A stretch of DNA of 64,000 bases from Enterovirga rhinocerotis. Its GTDB lineage: Bacteria; Pseudomonadota; Alphaproteobacteria; Rhizobiales; Beijerinckiaceae. Position 1 is the first letter of the stretch. Each line of letters begins with the position of its first letter. Of the stretch, positions 35,638 through 44,067 are shown piece by piece. A model generated the notes under the pieces. It did not search any database. It saw only the letters and a list, made by a program, of their open reading frames with translations, and was not told the DNA's origin. A program made the position numbers and the translations under genes. Location: NCBI RefSeq assembly GCF_004363955.1, contig NZ_SNZR01000014.1, positions 410,100-474,099 of the forward strand. The letters are read 5' to 3'.

Positions 35638-35800
35638 GGCAGGTCTCCTGACTCGCGGGTCGTCGCTTCCCATCGCCTTCCCAGGCCGAGGCCCAGTGGC
35701 ACGATGACGAGAAACTCGCCGCTCACAGTTGCGGGGGCAGTTGCGGGTTCGGGCAGGCCCTCACCGCATTCCCTGTTCGTCCCTTGCGGGAACCGTCGCG
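35638..35800 (-). promoter_or_regulatory. Cobalamin (AdoCbl-type) riboswitch controlling btuB operon
   Basis: Read on the minus strand, the leader holds the conserved cobalamin aptamer elements in order: GGTTCCCGC near 35796, GGGAAT then GGTGA near 35770, CCCCCGCAACTGT near 35730, the B12 box GCCACTG at 35700-35694, GGGAAGG near 35675, and the terminal GAGTCAGGAGACC at 35654-35642. These are hallmark elements of the Rfam cobalamin class. It lies about 95 bp upstream of the receptor start. Binding of adenosylcobalamin would shut down expression of the import operon, probably by hiding the ribosome site. Confidence 0.93.
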
Positions 35801-36008
35801 CGCAGAATGACGCAGCGCCCGTAAAGGTTAAAGAGCTTTCCTGGAGCCGGGCCAAGGAGAGCCGGGCGCCGTGGCAATTGCGTCACAAGAGGATGCGCTC
35901 GCTCCTGACGCCATGACCGAAAATAGGGTGTCGGCCCCGCGCACCGTCGAAGACGAGCCGTTTCGCGTGTAAGCGTCGGGTGCGCACGACGCGCGGGGGG
36001 ATGCTGCG

Positions 36009-36137
36009 GTGAGGCTGGGCAGGTTCGAGATTTCGATTCGTGCGGTGATCGCGATCGTGGCCGTTGTCGCGATCCTGGCCTGGCTGGTCCTGTTCGACGA
36101 AACGGCTCTCGGATTGCTGCGGTCGGGGCAGCCCTGA
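36009..36137 (+). CDS. Putative 42-residue single-span membrane protein
   Basis: A short frame beginning at GTG 36009 (VRLGRFEISIRAV) with one clear transmembrane helix ('VIAIVAVVAILAWLVLF') and a short polar tail ending 'LRSGQP'. A GGGGGG run sits about 8-12 bases before the GTG and could act as ribosome site. It is divergent from the btuB riboswitch. The size and topology suit a small membrane-associated regulator or subunit, but no family is recognised and the GTG start is only plausible. Confidence 0.4.
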   Translation: MRLGRFEISIRAVIAIVAVVAILAWLVLFDETALGLLRSGQP

Positions 36138-36348
36138 CGCGCGACCGGCAGCCGGAGCCGGCTGCCGTGTTCAGCCTGCCGGTGCGGCCGGGGGCCAGCG
36201 GCGGTCCCAGGAACTCGACGCCCCATCTGGTCGATGAAGCGGAACTCGCCTTCGCTCGCCGCGGGCGGAAGGCGGACGAACAGGTCCAGTCCGATGGCCG
36301 GGATCTAGATCGGCGCCTGCATCCCGCCCGAATGAGTGAAGGACACGG

Positions 36349-37443
36349 TCATCTCGATGCTCCCTGGACCGGAGGCGGGTCCCGCCGACGCGTCTCGAGC
36401 AGGGACCGGCCGAGGCGCGTGAGCGGCCTCTCGACGATCCGGTAGGAGGCGAGCCCGACCGCGATCGTCGCGAGGAGCGCCAAGGCGGCGGACCCGAGCG
36501 GGCCGAGCGCAGGACCGAGATGGAGCGCTTCGATCGCCTTCAGCGTGCCCCGGATGGCGAAGGGATGCAGCAGGTAGATCGCATAGGAGGCGTCGCCGAT
36601 CGCTTCCCCGATCCGGCCCGCGAGGCCGGCGAAGCCCGGCTCGCGTGTGAGCTGGCCCGGCGCGAGGCCGCAGGCGGCGACGAGGCAGGCCGCCGGCGGC
36701 CCGTAGAGAAGCGCGCGGGCTTCGAGCGTCTGGCCGGCGAGGACGGGGTCGGCGATCGCGAAGAGCCCGAGTCCGATGGCCGCGAGAAGCAGGCGCGCCC
36801 ACGGGCCGAGCGTCACGTCTTCGGCCCTGAGGAGGCCGAGCGCCATGCCGAGCGCGAATTCCAGCAGCAGGGCGCCGGTCCAGAAACCGAGAGGCTGCGG
36901 CAGCGGGCGGAACGCGATGCCGGCCACGACGAGCGCGATCAGGACGGCCGCCACGGCGGCCACCGCCAAACGCCGCCGCAATCCGAGCGCGAGGGCGAAG
37001 ACGACGTAGAAGAACATCTCGTAATTCAGCGTCCAGCCCAGCGAATATACCGGCAGCGGCAGCCCGTCCGGGCGGGCCATCGGGATGAAGAGATACGACG
37101 CCGCGAGCGAGAGCGGATCCATCACGGCGCTGCGCAGCCAATCCGGCCGGGCCAGCGCGATGAGGACGAACAGCGTCGTCGTCAGCCAATAGAGCGGGGC
37201 GATGCGCGAGATGCGCCGCGTGAGGAACAGCCGCGCCGCGCCGGGCCGTCCGAACAGACCGGCCGAGGCATAGACCATCACGAAGCCGGAGATCACGAAG
37301 AAGACGTCGACGCCGGCTTCGAGCGGCAGGGCCGCGCTCCATCCGCCCGGCCCGCCGAGCGGTCCTTCCGCCCGCAGGTGGAACAGCGCGATCGCGAGGG
37401 CCGCGAAGCCGCGCAGGGCTTGAATCGCAACGAGGGTGGGCAC
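36349..37443 (-). CDS. Membrane acyltransferase, OafA/YrhL-like (acyltransferase 3 family)
   Basis: About 364 residues of a multi-span acyltransferase that would O-acetylate sugars of surface glycans or similar acceptors. It starts 'VPTLVAIQALRGFAALAIALFH', the family's N-terminal 'LRGxAAL...H' signature. It goes on with 'AGVDVFFVISGFVM', 'FLTRRISRIAPLYWL', 'SLGWTLNYEMFFYVVF' and the closing 'SYAIYLLHPF'. Ten or so hydrophobic spans are visible. The start is placed at GTG 37443; the frame is open much further upstream but that extension (Pro/Arg-rich) is not protein-like. Expression is divergent from the CoA-ligase gene. Confidence 0.85.
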   Translation of the reverse strand: MPTLVAIQALRGFAALAIALFHLRAEGPLGGPGGWSAALPLEAGVDVFFVISGFVMVYASAGLFGRPGAARLFLTRRISRIAPLYWLTTTLFVLIALARPDWLRSAVMDPLSLAASYLFIPMARPDGLPLPVYSLGWTLNYEMFFYVVFALALGLRRRLAVAAVAAVLIALVVAGIAFRPLPQPLGFWTGALLLEFALGMALGLLRAEDVTLGPWARLLLAAIGLGLFAIADPVLAGQTLEARALLYGPPAACLVAACGLAPGQLTREPGFAGLAGRIGEAIGDASYAIYLLHPFAIRGTLKAIEALHLGPALGPLGSAALALLATIAVGLASYRIVERPLTRLGRSLLETRRRDPPPVQGASR

Positions 37444-37690
37444 GATGGCGGTCCGGGCGTCTCGGCGAAAGGGTGACGGCGGGTGGATCGGCGGCGAGGC
37501 CGCATCACCGCCCTTTCGACTCGCACGGCCCGGCTGGCAAGCCCGGAGCTGGCCGCCGGCTGCTTGACAGGTGGGGAGGGGCGGGGTTCCTCGCGCGGAA
37601 GTCCGGCAACGATCCGGAAAGGGGCGCACCGGTCGCCCGGGAGGAGTGCGAGATGGGAGAGGGCTTGCCTCTCGGGGCGGATATCCGCCC

Positions 37691-39319
37691 ATGATGTCGG
37701 CCGGGAGCGACGTGACGGCGCGCGACATCTGCGTGCCGCGCTACGGGCTCGAGCGCCACGCGGCCGAGCGGCCTGCGGCCATTTTCGCCGCCTTCGAGAC
37801 GGGCGAGCGCTGGAGTTTCGCCGACACGTTGGCCATTGCCCGAAGGAGCGCGGCAGGCCTGCACGCGCTCGGCGTGCGGCGGGGCGACCCTGTCCTCGTG
37901 ATGCTGCCGAACGATGCGAGCGCGATCCGGGCGATGGTCGGCATCGGTTGGCTCGGCGCGGTCTTCGTGCCCGTCAACATCGCCTATCGCGGCGCGATCC
38001 TCGACCATGTGGTGCGCGACAGCGGGGCGCGGGTCGCGATCGTGCATCCGCAACTCGCCGAGCGGCTCCTCGCGGTCGAGACGAGCCCCCTCCGCAGCGT
38101 CGTCGTCGTGGACGGCGAGCCGTCCGTGTGCGTCCCCGACGGCATCGTCGTCCACGGGATCGGCGCGCTCGACGGCGACCCGGCGAGCCTGCCGGAGCTC
38201 GGCGCCCCGATCGAGCCGTGGGACCTTCAGTCGATCATCTACACGTCGGGCACGACGGGCCGCTCGAAGGGCGTTCTGTCGAGCCATATGCACGCCTTCA
38301 CGGCCGTGAATCCCGGGACCTGGACCTGCCTCAGGCCCGACGACCGGCAATTGCTGCATATGCCGATCTTCCATATCGGCGGCGCCTTCGTCGCCAGCAC
38401 GGCGCTCTGCGTCGGCGGCTCGATCGCGGTCGTGCCGTCCTTCCGGACGGAGACGTTCTGGGAGACGTTGCGCGCGCTCGAGGTGACGTCGGTCTTCCTG
38501 CTCGGGGCGATGGCGACCTTCCTCCTCAAGCGGCCGCCGGATCCGCGCGACCGCGAGCATCCGTTGCGCCACGTCATGATCGTGCCGCTCGGCGCGAATG
38601 GCCCACCCTTCCGCGAACGGTTCGGCGTCGACGTGTTCACGCTCTTCAACATGACCGAGATCTCGACCCCGCTGATGTCGGGGCCCAATCCGGCCAAGCC
38701 GAATGTCTGCGGCCGCGTGCGGCCGGGCGTCGAGGTACGGCTCGTCGATGCGCATGACCGGCCCGTGCCGCTCGGCACCGTCGGCGAACTCGTCATCCGT
38801 GCCGATGCGCCCTGGGCCATGAGCCACGGCTATCACGGCGATCCCGCGGCGACCGCGGCCGCCTGGCGCAACGGCTGGTTCCACACGGGCGATGCCTTCA
38901 CCTGCGATGCGGATGGCGATTTCAGCTTCGTCGACCGCCTGAAGGACGCGATCCGGCGGCGCGGCGAGAACATCTCGTCCTTCGAGGTCGAAACGGAGCT
39001 CCTGTCGCATCCGGACGTGCGTGAGGCGGCGGCGGTCGCCGTGCCGAGCCCCGATGGCGAGGACGAGGTTCTGGCCGTGCTGGCCCCTCAGCCGGACCGC
39101 GCGATCGATCCGGTCGGCATTCTCGACCATCTTCGCGGGAGGCTGCCGCATTTCATGCTGCCACGCTTCATCCGCATCGTGCCGGACCTGCCGAAGACGC
39201 CGACCGCGAAGGTCGAGAAGCATCTGCTTCGCTCGCAAGGGCTGACGCCCGAAACCTGGGATCGCGAGACGGCGGGCATCAGGATCCGTCGTGAGGATAT
39301 CGGAGGACATCGTACGTGA
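37691..39319 (+). CDS. AMP-dependent acyl-CoA synthetase/ligase
   Basis: A 542-residue ANL-superfamily ligase that activates a carboxylic acid to its CoA thioester through an acyl-AMP. The AMP-binding loop is 'IYTSGTTGRSKGVLSSH' (about residues 184-200). The A5-like motif 'LFNMTEISTP' and A7/A8 'GWFHTGDAFTCDADGDFSFVDR' follow, and the catalytic lysine lies in 'TPTAKVEKHLLR' near the C-terminus. Overall it resembles the crotonobetaine/carnitine-CoA ligase and fatty-acid ligase groups. The ATG at 37691 begins the conserved part; a second ATG is one codon later. Its stop overlaps the next gene by 4 nt (GTGA), so ligase and DsbA-fold protein are made together. Confidence 0.92.
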   Translation: MMSAGSDVTARDICVPRYGLERHAAERPAAIFAAFETGERWSFADTLAIARRSAAGLHALGVRRGDPVLVMLPNDASAIRAMVGIGWLGAVFVPVNIAYRGAILDHVVRDSGARVAIVHPQLAERLLAVETSPLRSVVVVDGEPSVCVPDGIVVHGIGALDGDPASLPELGAPIEPWDLQSIIYTSGTTGRSKGVLSSHMHAFTAVNPGTWTCLRPDDRQLLHMPIFHIGGAFVASTALCVGGSIAVVPSFRTETFWETLRALEVTSVFLLGAMATFLLKRPPDPRDREHPLRHVMIVPLGANGPPFRERFGVDVFTLFNMTEISTPLMSGPNPAKPNVCGRVRPGVEVRLVDAHDRPVPLGTVGELVIRADAPWAMSHGYHGDPAATAAAWRNGWFHTGDAFTCDADGDFSFVDRLKDAIRRRGENISSFEVETELLSHPDVREAAAVAVPSPDGEDEVLAVLAPQPDRAIDPVGILDHLRGRLPHFMLPRFIRIVPDLPKTPTAKVEKHLLRSQGLTPETWDRETAGIRIRREDIGGHRT

Positions 39320-39921
39320 GCCGCACGGTCATTCGCACCTATACCGACTACAAGAGCCCCTACGCCTTCGTCGCCGTCGCGCCGACCTGGCAACTGGAAG
39401 ACGAGTTCGACATCGCGCTCGAGTGGCTGCCCTACACGCTGCAGATCGCGGGCTATCTCGGCTCGGTCGAGGAGCGGTCCGAGCATCAATGGCGGCGGGT
39501 CCGGTATTCGTACATGGACGCGCGGCGCTTCGCGAACCAGCAGGGCCTGACGCTGCGCGGGCCGAAGAAGATCTACGATGCCTATTACGCCAGCGCCGGC
39601 ATGAACTTCGCCCAGCGTGCCGGGATCTTCAGGGATTACAACGACATCGTCTTCCGGCGGTTCTGGAGCCACGAGCTGGACGTCGATTCGGTCGACGACA
39701 TCACGGCCGTGATCGTCGGCCTCGGCGGTGACGGCGCGGCGTTCCAAGCCTACGCGGAGGGCACAGGCCGGGCCGAACACGAGCGCATCTGCCTCGAGGC
39801 CGAGGCGATGGGTGTGTTCGGCGTGCCCATGTACGTCCTCGACGGAGAGCTGTTCTGGGGCGGAGACCGCTTGCCGCTGCTGAAGGAACGGCTGCGGGAG
39901 CGCGGCCTGTCGCGCCGGTAG
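39316..39921 (+). CDS. DsbA-family protein, 2-hydroxychromene-2-carboxylate isomerase-like
   Basis: A 201-residue thioredoxin-fold protein of the DsbA/kappa-class GST group. It begins 'SRTVIRTYTDYKSPYAFVA', where the 'SPY' replaces the CxxC of oxidoreductases and provides the serine used by glutathione-dependent isomerases such as NahD. Later come 'DDITAVIVGLGGD' and the C-terminal 'AEAMGVFGVPMYVLDGELFWGGDRL', the cis-proline and closing strands typical of HCCA isomerases. GTG 39316 overlaps the ligase stop. The coupling suggests an isomerisation or thiol-dependent step in the same catabolic route as the CoA-ligase. The true substrate is unknown. Confidence 0.87.
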   Translation: MSRTVIRTYTDYKSPYAFVAVAPTWQLEDEFDIALEWLPYTLQIAGYLGSVEERSEHQWRRVRYSYMDARRFANQQGLTLRGPKKIYDAYYASAGMNFAQRAGIFRDYNDIVFRRFWSHELDVDSVDDITAVIVGLGGDGAAFQAYAEGTGRAEHERICLEAEAMGVFGVPMYVLDGELFWGGDRLPLLKERLRERGLSRR

Positions 39922-39976
39922 CGGCCGCCCGCCGGCGCCCTGCGACGGATAGCGGGAGGCCGGAACCGGCGTTCGG

Positions 39977-41398
39977 CTAGTTGCGCGGGACGCGGGCGAT
40001 GCGGAGCGTGTTCGTCGCACCCGGCGTGCCGAGGGGCACGCCCATGACGACGATCAGCCGGTCTCCCGGTTCGGCGAAGCCCTCGGCGACCGTCGTGAGG
40101 CAGGAGCGCTCGACCATGTCCTCGAGGTCCCGCGCATCGTCGGCCCGCATCGCGTGGACGCCCCAGGACAGCGCGAGCCGCCGCGCGGTCGAGAGGTTCG
40201 GCGACAGGGCCACGACCGGCGGCTTCGGCCGTTCGCGGGCGACGCGGAGCGCGGTCGATCCCGTCGAGGTCCAGCAGACGATCGCAGCCATGTCGAGGTC
40301 CTCGGCGATGACGCGTGCGGCATCCGCGATCGCATCCGCGCCCGTACCGTCCGATTCGGGCTGCTGGTTGGCGATGACGCCGCGATAGGTGCGGTCGCGT
40401 TCGACCTCGCAGGCGATCTTGTTCATCATCGCGACGGCCTCGACCGGATATTTTCCGGCCGCGCTCTCGGCCGAAAGCATGATCGCATCGGTCCCCTCGA
40501 AGATCGCGGCGGAGACGTCCGAGACCTCGGCCCGCGTCGGGACGGGGCTCGTGATCATCGATTCCAGCATCTGCGTCGCGACGACGACGGGCTTGCCGAA
40601 GCGGCGCGCCATGCGGGTGATGCGCTTCTGGATGCCCGGCACGCGCTCGAGCGGAAGCTCGACGCCGAGATCGCCGCGGGCGACCATCACGCCGTCGGCG
40701 AGTTCCATGATCTCCTCGAGCCGCTCGACGCCCTGAGGCTTCTCGATCTTGGCCATGACGCCGGCCCTGCCGCGTGCAGCCTTCTTCACCTCCGCCACGT
40801 CCTCCGGCCGCTGCACGAAGGAGACCGCGATCCAGTCGACGCCGGCGCCGAGCGCCGCGTCGAGATCCGAGCGGTCCTTCGGCGTCATCGCCGAGACGGG
40901 AATGACGGTGTCCGGCACCGAGACGCCCTTGCGGTCGGAGACGGTGCCCGCGACGACGACCTCCGTCACTGCCCGGGTCGGGCTCGCCTCCTTGATGACG
41001 AGCCGGACCTTGCCGTCGTCGACCAGGAGCGCATGGCCGACCTCGAGCGCTTCGAGGATCTCGGGGTGCGGAAGATGGACGCGCTTCGAATCGCCCGGCT
41101 TCGGGTCGGCGTCGAGGATGAAGCTCTGGCCCTGCTTCAGATCCTCCTTGCCCTTGGCGAAGGTGCCGAGCCGCAGCTTCGGACCCTGAAGGTCGGCCAG
41201 GATGGCGATCGGCCGGTCGACCGCCTTCTCGATCCCGCGAATCGCGGCCACGAAGTCGCGCATCTTGTCGTGCGGCGTGTGGCTCATGTTGATGCGGAAC
41301 ACGTCGGCCCCGGCTTCGAACAGCCTTTCGATCATCGGCGCATCCGACGAAGCGGGGCCGAGCGTGGCCACGATCCGGGTTCGTCTCGAGCGTCGCAT
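39977..41398 (-). CDS. pyk: Pyruvate kinase
   Basis: A 473-residue pyruvate kinase that converts phosphoenolpyruvate and ADP to pyruvate and ATP in glycolysis. The N-terminus 'RRTRIVATLGPASSD' and 'FRINMSHTPHDKM' give the first active-site arginine and Asn/Ser. The signature region 'GVMAKIEKPQGVERLEEI' has the catalytic lysine near residue 217, then 'MVARGDLGVELPLERV', 'PVVVATQMLESMI' and 'EGTDAIMLSAESAAGKYPVEAV'. The C-terminal allosteric domain is present. Length matches bacterial homotetrameric forms. It stands alone, converging with the isomerase gene and about 26 bp after the PAP2 gene. Confidence 0.96.
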   Translation of the reverse strand: MRRSRRTRIVATLGPASSDAPMIERLFEAGADVFRINMSHTPHDKMRDFVAAIRGIEKAVDRPIAILADLQGPKLRLGTFAKGKEDLKQGQSFILDADPKPGDSKRVHLPHPEILEALEVGHALLVDDGKVRLVIKEASPTRAVTEVVVAGTVSDRKGVSVPDTVIPVSAMTPKDRSDLDAALGAGVDWIAVSFVQRPEDVAEVKKAARGRAGVMAKIEKPQGVERLEEIMELADGVMVARGDLGVELPLERVPGIQKRITRMARRFGKPVVVATQMLESMITSPVPTRAEVSDVSAAIFEGTDAIMLSAESAAGKYPVEAVAMMNKIACEVERDRTYRGVIANQQPESDGTGADAIADAARVIAEDLDMAAIVCWTSTGSTALRVARERPKPPVVALSPNLSTARRLALSWGVHAMRADDARDLEDMVERSCLTTVAEGFAEPGDRLIVVMGVPLGTPGATNTLRIARVPRN

Positions 41399-41424
41399 GG
41401 ATCCTCCTCCTCGAGCGTGGCTCC

Positions 41425-42066
41425 TCAGGATGGGTCAGAGAGGCCCGGAAAGATACCTCCCCCGCGCCATCCCGCCGGGGCCTCGCAGATATCGAGCGTC
41501 GATGACAGCTTTCGGGCGGTGGCGGCGATTCGGTGCTCGAGCGAGAAATGGTCGCCGCCGAGAAGGATCACGGCCACGGCGAAACCAGCCGCGATCGGGA
41601 TCCAGGAAATGGCGGGCTTGCCCAGGCGGGCGTGCAGGACGGCGAAGAGCGCCAGCGCGCCGCCCCCCACCATGAAGCCGATCACCACTTCCGAACGGGT
41701 ATGTGCACCGAGCCGCACCCGGCTGATCGCCACGGCGAGAGCGAGAAGAAGGACGCCGATCTGGGCGAGGCGACGCAGGAGCAGAGGCCGGTCTGCGGTC
41801 AGCAGAAGAGCGAGGGCGCCGTAGAAGAAGGTGGCGAAGGCGACATGGCCGCTGGGGCTGACCACGCGCGCATTGGCGATCGCGTGGCCGCAGGCATGGA
41901 AGACGAGCTTCAGCGCGACCGTCGCGCCGCCCGCCGCCGCGAGACACAAGGCGAAGGCGAGTGCGAGCCGCCACTCGCGCAGGACCGCGAGATAGAGAAA
42001 CAGCAGCGCCGAAGCGGGGAGCAGCAGGGCCGAATCGGCCATCGCGGAGACGAGGGGGCTGATCAT
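41425..42066 (-). CDS. PAP2-superfamily membrane phosphatase
   Basis: A 213-residue protein with about five hydrophobic spans and the central and C-terminal PAP2 motifs: 'SPSGHVAFATFF' (catalytic His near residue 73) and 'SRVRLGAHTRSEVVIG' (second catalytic His near 125). The first motif (KxxxxxxRP) is weak; only a Lys in 'LKLVFHACG' is in place. Members dephosphorylate undecaprenyl pyrophosphate, phosphatidic acid or related lipids at the membrane. The C-terminal 45 residues ('KLSSTLDICEAPAGWRGGG') are outside the fold. Probably transcribed ahead of pyruvate kinase. Confidence 0.85.
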   Translation of the reverse strand: MISPLVSAMADSALLLPASALLFLYLAVLREWRLALAFALCLAAAGGATVALKLVFHACGHAIANARVVSPSGHVAFATFFYGALALLLTADRPLLLRRLAQIGVLLLALAVAISRVRLGAHTRSEVVIGFMVGGGALALFAVLHARLGKPAISWIPIAAGFAVAVILLGGDHFSLEHRIAATARKLSSTLDICEAPAGWRGGGIFPGLSDPS

Positions 42067-42242
42067 CGCATTCCCTCAAGGCGCTGCGGATGGCGGGGGC
42101 GGAGGCGGAGCGAACGGCGTCCCGTCATCCTCTCCGAGGCTGCCCGTCCATACGCTGCCCGAGGCCGTCGCGCGAGACGAGGCGGTGGGATGAGGCCCAT
42201 TGCCGCAAAGCCGCCGTCATCGGGCGTCATCGCCGGATCACC

Positions 42243-42749
42243 ATGTCGGGCTTCACCATCGTGTTCCGATCTCTGCGCCGTCTCGTCCTGCTCGCCGCTC
42301 CGACGCTCGGCCTCGCGCTTCTCGCCGGCTGTGCGGGCGATCTCGCGAAGCTCGTGCCGGGCGACCGTGTCACGACGAGCGTGGCCGGTGCCGAGGAGGC
42401 CGCCCGCCTCGTCTCGGAGTACCGGCGCGAGAGGGGGCTGCCGGCCGTCGTCGTCGATCGCACGCTGAACGAGGCCGCGGAGGAACAGGCCCGTGCGGTG
42501 GCCGAGGCCGGAAAGCTCAGCCATGGCGATTTCGCCGGTCGGATGGCGCGCTATGCCGTCGGGGCGAGGGCGGCCGAGAATCTCAGTGCCGGGCCGGACA
42601 GCGTGTCGAGCGTGGTGATGCGCTGGCGCAAGTCGCCCTCGCATGATCGCAACCTCCTCATGCCCGGCGCGCGGCGCATCGGCCTCGCCCGCGCCGACAG
42701 CCCCGGCCACGGCTATCGCCAGTACTGGGCGATGGTCGTCGCGGAGTGA
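42243..42749 (+). CDS. CAP/SCP-domain lipoprotein
   Basis: A 168-residue protein. A signal peptide with a lipobox ('LALLAGC', cysteine about residue 29) marks it as a probable lipoprotein. The mature part is a compact CAP domain: 'EYRRERGLPAVVVDRTLNEAAEEQARAVAEAG', 'LSHGDFAGRMARYAV', 'AAENLSAG', 'RWRKSPSHDRNLL' and 'YRQYWAMVVAE', retaining the His/Glu/His constellation of the fold. Bacterial CAP proteins are extracellular or envelope proteins of mostly unknown activity. The ATG at 42243 is chosen because the signal peptide starts there; it is divergent from the PAP2 gene and converges on the DUF1688 gene. Confidence 0.86.
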   Translation: MSGFTIVFRSLRRLVLLAAPTLGLALLAGCAGDLAKLVPGDRVTTSVAGAEEAARLVSEYRRERGLPAVVVDRTLNEAAEEQARAVAEAGKLSHGDFAGRMARYAVGARAAENLSAGPDSVSSVVMRWRKSPSHDRNLLMPGARRIGLARADSPGHGYRQYWAMVVAE

Positions 42750-42761
42750 GAGGCGGACGCC

Positions 42762-44021
42762 TCAGAACACCGTCCCGTCGCTGATCACCGTGAGGGGCGG
42801 CGCGCCGCGGCGCCGCCGCGCATGGGCGAGGCGACGTCCCGTGGCCCAGGTCCCGCCCTCCAGCACCTTCGCGAGCGGGAAGTCGGCCGCGCTCCGGCCG
42901 AGCTTCGAGCGGATGCGGGCCGCGACCAGGTCGAGCAGGGCGACGGTCAGCGCGCGCCATTCCACGACAAGGGTCGAGGAGACCTCCTGCGGCCGCGTCG
43001 CCGCGCCGGGATCGCGCAGTTGCAGGACGCCGGTATCGAGGAAGAGGCCGCCGTTGCGGTATTCCGGCAGGCCCGTCAGCCCGTCGAGATCCGTGACGGT
43101 GATCCCGGCCGCCTCCAGCGGCTCGATCAGCGAATAGGCGAGCCATTGCGAGAGCTTGTGGAAGGGGATGAGCCCGTCCGTGTCGTCGCCCGTCACGATC
43201 GCGGGATGGTGCCAGGTATCGCCGAGGTCGAGGCCTCCCAGCGTGAGACGTCCGGGCCAGACCGGGCCGAGATGGACGAGCAGGGCTTCGAGGATCGCCG
43301 TCGCCGGCAGGGTCTCCTTCACCGCGAGGCTTGCGAGATGATCGAAGAGCCCTCCCGGCCGCGGATCGTCGCGCGTCGCGAAGATGTCGGGCGCCATCGC
43401 GACGGTACGGCCGAGCCGGTTCAGGATGTCGGCCCGCCCGGCGAGACCGACCAGCGGATTGTCGACCCGGACCTGGAACCCGCGGGCGAGCTCGCATGCG
43501 TCCATGACCGTCAGGATGCCGGCATCGGCCCGGAACGGCTCGCTGGGCCGGCCGGAGAAGGCGCCGGAGACGAACATGTCGAAACTCGCGACCGCGAGCC
43601 CTTCCGAGCGTGAGAAGGTCTCGCCCGTCCGCCCTTCCTCGTAGCGCCAGTCCGGTCCGGCTCCGGCATCGAGCAGGACGCTGACGATGGCGAGGTCGAA
43701 GGAGGCGCGCGCGCGGTCCCTGCCGTCGGCCCAGCGCACGGTCTGGTTCAGCGCCTCCCAGCGGTCGAGGCCGCCCGCCACGAAATGGCGCCAGCGGGCG
43801 TGGAAGGGGATGTCGAGGGTCGGATAGCCGCTCCGCATCGTCGCGAGGACCTCGTCGGCCGCCCTGCCCAGCCGGTCGAGATCGACCCGGAAATGCGCGA
43901 GGTCGTCCGCGAGCCCGCGCTCCAGAAGGAGATGGGCGCGTTCGCGGACGGCCCGGGCCGTGAGGAGGCGACGGGCCGGGGAGACGTCTTGGGTCAAGGC
44001 GGGTTCCATGCGGATCGTCAC
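42762..44021 (-). CDS. URC4/Urg3 (DUF1688) family protein of uracil catabolism
   Basis: A 419-residue protein with the DUF1688 pattern: 'RRLLTARAVRERAHLLLERG', 'GYPTLDIPFHARWRHF', 'ARASFDLAIVSVLLDAGAGPDW', 'SRSEGLAVASFDMFVSGAFS', 'GDTWHHP' and 'DLDGLTGLPEYRNGGLFLDTGVL'. Yeast URC4 and fungal Urg3 act in the URC uracil-degradation pathway, which ends in urea and 3-hydroxypropionate, together with a GTP-cyclohydrolase-II-like URC1 and a uracil phosphoribosyltransferase. Neither partner is adjacent here. The window does contain urea carboxylase and allophanate hydrolase, which would use the urea released. Confidence 0.87.
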   Translation of the reverse strand: MTIRMEPALTQDVSPARRLLTARAVRERAHLLLERGLADDLAHFRVDLDRLGRAADEVLATMRSGYPTLDIPFHARWRHFVAGGLDRWEALNQTVRWADGRDRARASFDLAIVSVLLDAGAGPDWRYEEGRTGETFSRSEGLAVASFDMFVSGAFSGRPSEPFRADAGILTVMDACELARGFQVRVDNPLVGLAGRADILNRLGRTVAMAPDIFATRDDPRPGGLFDHLASLAVKETLPATAILEALLVHLGPVWPGRLTLGGLDLGDTWHHPAIVTGDDTDGLIPFHKLSQWLAYSLIEPLEAAGITVTDLDGLTGLPEYRNGGLFLDTGVLQLRDPGAATRPQEVSSTLVVEWRALTVALLDLVAARIRSKLGRSAADFPLAKVLEGGTWATGRRLAHARRRRGAPPLTVISDGTVF

Positions 44022-44067
44022 AGATATGATCCGAACGCGCGAGCCTTGACCAGGGTTCTCTGGCTTC

